From the NCBI GenBank assembly GCA_027040585.1, contig JALULU010000356.1:1-6152 (forward strand): a stretch of 6,152 nucleotides of DNA, in the 5' to 3' direction. This document shows, piece after piece, positions 1-5,512 of the stretch; position 1 is the stretch's first letter; the number at the start of each line of letters is the position of its first letter. The stretch comes from Acidobacteriota bacterium. GTDB lineage: Bacteria; Acidobacteriota; JAAYUB01; JAMOQF01. Both the position numbers and the translations under genes were made by a program. Under the pieces are notes generated by a model. That model had not been told where the DNA came from, did no database searches, and saw nothing but the letters and a program-made list of their open reading frames with translations.

Positions 1-1565
1 TTTGCCTCAATTGAATATCTGGAAAACCTTCTATTAAATCCAACCATAAATCTGTGATCTTCCTTAAGAGCCTCTTTAAACTTGTTAAATTCTTCTTCAT
101 AAATTGAAAGGGGCTTTTCAAGGTAAACTATTTTTCCCCTCTCCAAACCCTCTTTAAGTAATTTAAGGTGCAGGTTATGCCTTGTAAAAATTAAAAGTAC
201 GTCAAAATCTTCTTCTAACAACTCCCTATAATCTGTAAAACCCATTTTAAATGGATACTTTTCTTTAAGTTCCTTCAGGGAATAGCCATTTTTAGTACAG
301 ATTCCAAAAAGCTCAATATCTTTTCTATCTTTAATAAGTGGCAAAATAAAGTTTTTGGCAAAATTCCCAGCTCCAATTACACCAACTGATATTTTATCCT
401 TAGATTTTCCATCAAACTCCCTAAAAATTAACTTTCTCTTTATCTCCTTTTTTTCACCATATTCAAAAAGAATTCCAGAATAAATTTCTTTTTTTCCCAA
501 AATAATCCCATAAGCCTTTTCAAATTCTTCAATTTTAAAGGTGTGTGAAATTAAGGAAGAAATATCCACTTTTTTATCTGATACAAGTCTTAAAAAGGAC
601 TCAATGTTTCTCTTTAAAGTCCACCTAACGTAAGGAAGAGGATAATCTATCCCCTCAATCTCATATTTTCTGTCATACCTTCCAGGCCCATAAGAGGTTG
701 AAAATCTTATATCTATTTCCTTTTTATAAAAATTTTCCCTGGAAAACTCCATCTTCACATTTCCAAGGACAACAACCACCCCCTTTTTCCTTAAAACCTC
801 GCCACTCATCTCAATTGGAGAATTATTTTTACTGCTTGCACAAATTATAACCTTATCAAAGCCAATCCCCTTTGTAAGGGGTAAATAGTTTTCTAAAATC
901 TCCCCATTTTTATATACATCTAAGCCCTTTCCTTTCAGTGTCTCAATCCTCTTCTCATCAACATCACACCCCAAGACATTTACACCAGACGCTTTAAGTA
1001 TTAAATAGGTCAACTCTCCTATAAGCCCCATTCCAATTATAAGTACATTCTCCCCAACTGAGACATCTGCCTGCCTTACACCCTGCATTGAAATTGCACC
1101 AAGGGTACCAAAAGCACCCTCTTTAAAACCTATATTTTCCGGAAGTTTTACAGCCATATTAATGGGAACTACCTCATATTCACCGTGATATGCGATTCCC
1201 TGACCGGAACAAGCCACCCTGTCTCTAACCTTAAATTCAGTTACCTCTCTACCCACCTCAACCACTTCTCCAGATGAACTGTAGCCAAGGGGTATGTAGG
1301 ATTCAAGCTTATTTTTCACAAGGGAATAGGTTTTTGAAAATCCACTACTCTTTGCAAAATTAAGTACTTTTTTTACAAGGTCAGGCCTTAAAAGAGCTTT
1401 TTGAAATATATTTTTTTTAGAGACATAAATTGTATTCCCTTCAGTTCCTGGACTTATCAAGGAATAACGAACCTCAACGAGTATTTCCCTATCCCCAATT
1501 TCTGGTACAGGTAGTTCTGAAAGTAAAATATCCCCACTTTTATAGTTTAAAAGAAGTATTTTCAT
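1..1565 (-). CDS. Bi-domain oxidoreductase: zinc-less MDR dehydrogenase fused to Gfo/Idh/MocA domain (C-terminus cut by window)
   Basis: My translation from the ATG at 1565-1563 is open to the window edge, giving 521 residues. Residues 1 to about 370 are an MDR (alcohol-dehydrogenase-like) domain with SPGTE at 38-42, IPLGYSSSGE at 91-100 and a nucleotide-binding GMGLIG at 178-183. From about 392 a second Rossmann domain of Gfo/Idh/MocA type begins: GVIGAGNF at 395-402, EKP at 483-485 (the family's catalytic-lysine motif) and VGFNRRF at 508-514. The family is usually around 700 residues, so roughly the last 180-200 are missing here. It occurs in surface-polysaccharide clusters and probably oxidises or reduces a sugar or sugar-nucleotide with NAD(P); the exact substrate is unknown. 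The usual MDR zinc ligands are absent: no Cys in the SPGTE segment, and GHE is replaced by GYS. The start lies 26 bases inside the preceding glycosyltransferase gene and has a good GAGGAAG site 6 bases upstream. Its G+C appears higher than in the other genes. The fusion call is firm, the substrate is not. Confidence 0.9.
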   Translation of the reverse strand, partial: MKILLLNYKSGDILLSELPVPEIGDREILVEVRYSLISPGTEGNTIYVSKKNIFQKALLRPDLVKKVLNFAKSSGFSKTYSLVKNKLESYIPLGYSSSGEVVEVGREVTEFKVRDRVACSGQGIAYHGEYEVVPINMAVKLPENIGFKEGAFGTLGAISMQGVRQADVSVGENVLIIGMGLIGELTYLILKASGVNVLGCDVDEKRIETLKGKGLDVYKNGEILENYLPLTKGIGFDKVIICASSKNNSPIEMSGEVLRKKGVVVVLGNVKMEFSRENFYKKEIDIRFSTSYGPGRYDRKYEIEGIDYPLPYVRWTLKRNIESFLRLVSDKKVDISSLISHTFKIEEFEKAYGIILGKKEIYSGILFEYGEKKEIKRKLIFREFDGKSKDKISVGVIGAGNFAKNFILPLIKDRKDIELFGICTKNGYSLKELKEKYPFKMGFTDYRELLEEDFDVLLIFTRHNLHLKLLKEGLERGKIVYLEKPLSIYEEEFNKFKEALKEDHRFMVGFNRRFSRYSIEA

Positions 1566-2640
1566 TTAAAACTTCCTCAAAGATTTTTTTAAGTCCATCT
1601 ATAAAAACCCTTTCGTTAAATTTTTTCTCATATATCTCTCTACTTATTTTACCACACTCTCTAAAATTAACATCGCCCCTAAGAAATTTTAAAATCCTTT
1701 CTTTTAACCCATCTTTATCCCCTGGTTTTATTAAAAATCCATTCTCACTATCCAAAACCATTTCAGGTATGCACCCAACATCTGTGGATATAACAGGGAG
1801 GGAATAACCCAATGCCTCAATTATTGCCCAGGGCATCCCTTCATTGTAGGAGGGGAGCAAAAAAAGTTGTGACCTTTTAAAGAGATTTTCCTTTTCTTTT
1901 CCCTTTGGGGATATGTGGATTTCAATGTTTTTTTCATATTTTTTCAAAATTCCTCTTATTTTTTCCTCATCAAACAACTTCCCTCCCCCAAATATAAATT
2001 TTACATCTCTATACTCCCTTAAAATATCTGGAATAATTTTAATCACATCGTAAAAGCCCTTTTCTTCCTTTAAATTGCTTAAAAAAAGTATATTTTTTAA
2101 CTTTTTATCTTCCCTTTTAATTTGAGGGATTTCCATTCCATTAAAAAGTACAAAATATTTACCCTCTGGAAATTTTTCCTCAGCAATATCCTTTAACCTT
2201 TTACACAACAAAATTATCCCATCTGAAGATAAGAAAATTTTCTTTATAAAAAATTTAATAATCTTCCCACTTCTTTCATATAGATCAAAAATTCCGCTTC
2301 CCCTAAAGTGAAAGATAACTTTTTTATGAAGAATCTTAATGAGTAGAAAAAATATAAAATCCCTTAAAATCCCAATTTTTGTCTGGGTTAAAAGGAGATA
2401 GTTTAAATCGATTTTAAAAAAGAGATTTTTGTGTAAAAGTAAAAAAAACTGCTTAAAAAAGTGAAATATATTAAAGAAATCAAATTTCCCCAAAGTTTTT
2501 AAACTCCTTCTATCAGCTGTATCAAGTAAAATCAGGTGAAAGTTTTCTTTCAAATTTGAGTTTAAAATCACAAGGGTGGCAACAGAGGGACCCATATAGG
2601 GTGGAGGTGTGGGGATCATGAGCAAAATTCTTTTCTTCAA
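1540..2640 (-). CDS. GT4-family glycosyltransferase (GT-B fold), TTG start
   Basis: The 366-residue protein has the two-domain layout of family 4 glycosyltransferases, which are retaining enzymes transferring a sugar from a nucleotide donor to a glycan or lipid-linked acceptor. The N-terminal acceptor domain opens with a beta strand followed by PTPPPYMGPS (10-19) and contains HFRGSG at 111-116, the position of the HxHG-like motif. The C-terminal donor domain shows LSNLKEEKG (187-195), FGGGK (217-221) and the EX7E pair E267/E275 in NEGMPWAIIEALG. The segment around 55-105 is very rich in Phe, Leu and Ile, which fits an enzyme working at the membrane surface; I would not call a true transmembrane helix. 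The first codon is TTG, overlapping the preceding stop as TTGA. Starting at the first ATG (2619) would remove most of the first beta strand, so TTG is preferred. Donor and acceptor are unknown. The 3' end overlaps the oxidoreductase gene by 26 bases. Confidence 0.9.
   Translation of the reverse strand: MKKRILLMIPTPPPYMGPSVATLVILNSNLKENFHLILLDTADRRSLKTLGKFDFFNIFHFFKQFFLLLHKNLFFKIDLNYLLLTQTKIGILRDFIFFLLIKILHKKVIFHFRGSGIFDLYERSGKIIKFFIKKIFLSSDGIILLCKRLKDIAEEKFPEGKYFVLFNGMEIPQIKREDKKLKNILFLSNLKEEKGFYDVIKIIPDILREYRDVKFIFGGGKLFDEEKIRGILKKYEKNIEIHISPKGKEKENLFKRSQLFLLPSYNEGMPWAIIEALGYSLPVISTDVGCIPEMVLDSENGFLIKPGDKDGLKERILKFLRGDVNFRECGKISREIYEKKFNERVFIDGLKKIFEEVLNENTSFKL
1572..1578 (-). promoter_or_regulatory. 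Ribosome binding site of the bi-domain oxidoreductase gene
   Basis: On the minus strand the sequence GAGGAAG lies 6 bases before the ATG at 1565. It sits inside the last codons of the upstream glycosyltransferase gene. This supports the 26-base gene overlap and suggests that ribosomes finishing the upstream gene help initiation here. Confidence 0.6.
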
Positions 2641-3713
2641 GATAAAATCGCCCCTAAAAAAGCTTTAGCCATTATTTTAAATCCACTTTTTTCCAAAGCC
2701 ATTTTAAGGGAATTTTTGCCAAATTCCCTTAAAACATCTAAATTGTTTCCCAGATAGTTAATTTTATCAACTATATCACCCACATTAAATGGAGCAATCC
2801 TGTACCCATTTACATTGTCAAATATAAGGTCATGGGTAACCCCTGCATATACTGAAGATAAAACCGCCATTCCTCCAAGCATTGCCTCATTTACAACAAG
2901 TCCCCAGGGATCTTTAAATGTGGGGAAAAGGAATAGATTTAAACTGTGGTAAAGGGCTTTAAGTTCTTCCGGTTGCAAAAATCCGTGAAAAAAAACTTCT
3001 CCTTTTAAATTTTCCTTTAAAAAATTTCCAAGTTCACCATTTCCCACAATGTGAAATTCATATTCACAATCTATACCCTTTAAAATCTCTGGAAGTAAGT
3101 GTGCTCCCTTTCTCCTTGAAAGTTTTGAACAAAAGAGAATTTTTAAACAGTTAAATTCCTTCTTTTTAAAATCAGTAATCCTAAAAAAATCGTTATCCAC
3201 ACTGTTTGTGGCAACAAAAATTTTCTCAGATGGAAAGCCAAGGGATTTAAAATACTCTTTACTTATAGTGCTATAGGAAATTATGGTATCTATTTTCTTT
3301 AAAAACTTTTTTCTAAAAAGGGTTCTTAAAAATCCATATTCATTAAAACTTCCACTGTATAAAATTTTTTTTACATCAAGTTCTAAAGCCTGATACAAAA
3401 TTGTTGACATATTTCCAATTATAAGGGCATCAAGATTTTCATCCTCTAAACTCTTCTTTAAATTTTTTACAAAAAAATACTTTCCACCCTTTACCTTAAA
3501 AGCCCTATAATCTAAAAAAGTGTATTCAAATTTTAAATTTCTAAAATCAATTTTTTCTTTCCTCTCGGGATATTCATTAAGGCTTGAGTAGAAAAAGACC
3601 TTTAAATCTATATTCCTATCTTTTAAAAATTCATTTAAATAATTTAAAAATCCAACCCTATAGGGTCTTGGTATATTTGTTAGAAAGCCAACTTTTTTTA
3701 TTTTTCCATCCAT
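2637..3713 (-). CDS. GT4-family glycosyltransferase with a DX7E active-site variant
   Basis: The 358-residue product (from the ATG at 3713) is a GT-B fold glycosyltransferase of family 4. Numbered from that Met, the N-terminal domain begins with VGFLTNIPRPYRVGFL (8-23), typical of the acceptor-side loop. The donor domain has FCSKLSRRKG (194-203), HIVGNGE (221-227) and KDPWGLVVNEAMLGG (267-281). The usual EX7E pair appears as D268 and E276, so the first Glu is Asp. Many GT4 members with a PWGLVVNEAMA-like motif carry Glu there, and Asp also occurs, so the enzyme is probably active. The start is uncertain: a GTG at 3725 adds four residues (MVSK), but neither codon has a strong Shine-Dalgarno and ATG is the better codon. 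The gene overlaps the end of the AsnB-like gene by 16 bases (28 with GTG) and ends in a TTGA overlap with the next glycosyltransferase. Sugar and linkage cannot be read from the sequence. Confidence 0.88.
   Translation of the reverse strand: MDGKIKKVGFLTNIPRPYRVGFLNYLNEFLKDRNIDLKVFFYSSLNEYPERKEKIDFRNLKFEYTFLDYRAFKVKGGKYFFVKNLKKSLEDENLDALIIGNMSTILYQALELDVKKILYSGSFNEYGFLRTLFRKKFLKKIDTIISYSTISKEYFKSLGFPSEKIFVATNSVDNDFFRITDFKKKEFNCLKILFCSKLSRRKGAHLLPEILKGIDCEYEFHIVGNGELGNFLKENLKGEVFFHGFLQPEELKALYHSLNLFLFPTFKDPWGLVVNEAMLGGMAVLSSVYAGVTHDLIFDNVNGYRIAPFNVGDIVDKINYLGNNLDVLREFGKNSLKMALEKSGFKIMAKAFLGAILS
2651..2655 (-). promoter_or_regulatory. Possible ribosome binding site for the TTG-started glycosyltransferase
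   Basis: AGGGG on the minus strand lies 10 bases upstream of the TTG at 2640, inside the final codons of the previous gene. The spacing is on the long side. It supports TTG over the internal ATG at 2619, whose upstream region offers only AAGAAAAGA. Initiation may depend mainly on coupling through the TTGA overlap. Confidence 0.4.
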
Positions 3714-5512
3714 TTTTGATACCACTTTGTAAAGATAAAAAGGGAAAAAATTTTAAAGGGGGTTAATCCTCTCGGGTTTTTCTCTAAATCCTTTAAAAAT
3801 TCCTCTTTAAAAATTTTCTCCCTAATATTTATTTTATAAAGCTCATAAATCCAATTTTCCCTTAAAAATTCATCCATCCACATATTAACAGGGGCACAAA
3901 AGCCAACCTTTTTTAAATTGGCATATGTATTTCCAGTTTCATCTTCAAGAAGTTTTTTTAAGGAAATCTTTCCCCTTTTAAAGTTAAATCTCTCATTTCT
4001 CTTTAAACTAAGCCCCTTAAAAAAAATATCCCTATTTAAAAGGGGAGATCTTATCTCAACTGAATTTAACATCCCCATTTTGTCATTTCTCATTAAAAAA
4101 TCTTCTACAAAATTTGTCCTGATAGATATGTAGCTCATCCACTGATCAGTTCTTTCACTTTCAAACAACTTTTTAAAAACCCTTTTTTCCCTGCTATAGA
4201 ATTCTTTTAAATAATCAATCCTAAAAAACTCTTCATTTAAAGTGCTTTCCAATTCAAAAAACCTGAAATTAACCTTTCCTGTAAAAAGGGGAACTTCATT
4301 TCTTTCCCTGAATTTAAATTCCCTGTGTAGATTTCCATCTGGCAAAAACCTAAAAACCTTATAAAAGAGAAGGATTTTATAGTATAAAAGCCATCTGTCA
4401 TATCCAAAAAATATCTCATCACCACCATCTCCGGAAAGTAAAACTTTAGAACCATCTTCCCTTGAAAATTTTGATATCAAGTAAATTGAAGTCCAAACTG
4501 GATTGTTCACAGGTTCTTCAAATTGAAAAATTAGGTCAATAAAATTTTTGTAAAAATCTGAAAAATTCATACTAATAACTTTATTTTTTAATCCAAGCCT
4601 TTTAGTTAGAAAACTTACCCTTTCAGATTCATCGTACTTCTCGTTTCCCTTTAAAAAAATAACCGTGTAGGTATCAATATCTTTTTTATATTTAGAAAGA
4701 TAAGCTGTAACAAGGGATGAGTCCACCCCACCACTCAACATTACCCCAAGTCTTACATCTGATATCAACCTTCTTTTAACACTTCTTTCAACCAACTCCT
4801 TTAAACCCTCATCCCTTTTAAAATTTATGCCCAAAAGGTAATTTTTAAATTCCAGATTTCCTGAAAAATTCATGTCCATTTTTAAATATGAAGATGGGGG
4901 AAATTTTTTTATCCCTTCAAATATTGAATTCTCCCCAACCACACTTCCATAGAGAAGATATGAAAAGATCCCATTTCTTGAAAGATTTCTTTTTCCTTTA
5001 AGTTCCAAAAGAGGCTTTATTTCAGAGGAAAAAACAATCCTCTTACTTTCAAGAAAATAGTAAAGGGGCTTTTGACCTAAAATATCCCTTGAGACAAACA
5101 GTTCTTTTTTTAAATTATCCCATATGGCAAAGGAATACATCCCATCAATTAAATCAAAAATATTTTCGCCATACTCAATATAAAGCTTTAAAAGAACCTC
5201 TGTATCACAGTTTGAAAAAAATTCATATTTTCCCTTCAGTTTATCCCTTAATTCTAAAAAATTATAAATTTCTCCATTAAATACAATTACATATCTACCA
5301 TCTTCACTTTCCATTGGCTGATGTCCCTTTTCACTTAAATCTAAAATACTAAGTCTTCTGTGTGAAAAAAAGAGTTTTTTATCAAAAGATATATAAAACC
5401 CTTCATCATCAGGGCCTCTATGCTTTATAAGTTCATTTAATCCCTTTAACCTTAAAATCTCATCATCCTTAATTTCACCATCAAAATAAAAAGCACATAT
5501 AAATCCACACAT
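3698..5512 (-). CDS. asnB: Asparagine synthase (glutamine-hydrolysing) family amidotransferase, AsnB-like
   Basis: The 604-residue protein has an N-terminal class II glutamine amidotransferase domain and a C-terminal ATP-dependent synthetase domain. The Ntn nucleophile Cys2 follows the initiator Met (MCGF). Other glutaminase residues are present: SHRRLSILDL (50-59, with R52), FNGEIYN (78-84) and CDTE (102-105, with D103). The synthetase domain has the PP-loop SGGVDSS (260-266) and SGDGGDEIFFGY (360-371), which bind ATP and pyrophosphate, so both half-reactions look functional. Family members normally move ammonia from glutamine to aspartate through a beta-aspartyl-AMP intermediate. In glycan operons homologues such as WbpS have been proposed to amidate sugar acids, and the position between glycosyltransferase genes favours that here (inference). 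The motif usually read as SVExRxPFLD is SVEIRSPLLN (484-493), with the final Asp changed to Asn. Start and preceding stop overlap as TAATG. Confidence 0.93.
   Translation of the reverse strand: MCGFICAFYFDGEIKDDEILRLKGLNELIKHRGPDDEGFYISFDKKLFFSHRRLSILDLSEKGHQPMESEDGRYVIVFNGEIYNFLELRDKLKGKYEFFSNCDTEVLLKLYIEYGENIFDLIDGMYSFAIWDNLKKELFVSRDILGQKPLYYFLESKRIVFSSEIKPLLELKGKRNLSRNGIFSYLLYGSVVGENSIFEGIKKFPPSSYLKMDMNFSGNLEFKNYLLGINFKRDEGLKELVERSVKRRLISDVRLGVMLSGGVDSSLVTAYLSKYKKDIDTYTVIFLKGNEKYDESERVSFLTKRLGLKNKVISMNFSDFYKNFIDLIFQFEEPVNNPVWTSIYLISKFSREDGSKVLLSGDGGDEIFFGYDRWLLYYKILLFYKVFRFLPDGNLHREFKFRERNEVPLFTGKVNFRFFELESTLNEEFFRIDYLKEFYSREKRVFKKLFESERTDQWMSYISIRTNFVEDFLMRNDKMGMLNSVEIRSPLLNRDIFFKGLSLKRNERFNFKRGKISLKKLLEDETGNTYANLKKVGFCAPVNMWMDEFLRENWIYELYKINIREKIFKEEFLKDLEKNPRGLTPFKIFSLFIFTKWYQKWMEK

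Noticed and set aside
1..1565. Classical zinc alcohol or threonine dehydrogenase
   Set aside because: The zinc-ligand motifs are missing and a Gfo/Idh/MocA domain follows in frame, which identifies the bi-domain family instead.
1430..1807. Plus-strand open frame of 125 codons
   Set aside because: It lies opposite the junction of the oxidoreductase and a glycosyltransferase, both clearly recognisable on the minus strand. Its product is a Phe/Ser/Leu-rich mirror of Lys/Glu-rich coding and shows no known motif.
3584..3766. Plus-strand open frame across the AsnB-glycosyltransferase junction
   Set aside because: It is short, has no motif, and is fully covered by minus-strand genes with conserved domains.
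3918..4133. Plus-strand open frame inside the AsnB-like gene
   Set aside because: It is the complement of the synthetase domain and its composition is typical of an antisense shadow.
4237..4455. Second minus-strand open frame within the AsnB-like gene
   Set aside because: It is out of frame with a synthetase that is continuous and conserved here, so it indicates neither a frameshift nor a nested gene.
5089..5280. Plus-strand open frame inside the glutaminase domain region
   Set aside because: It is antisense to conserved AsnB sequence, short and without motifs.
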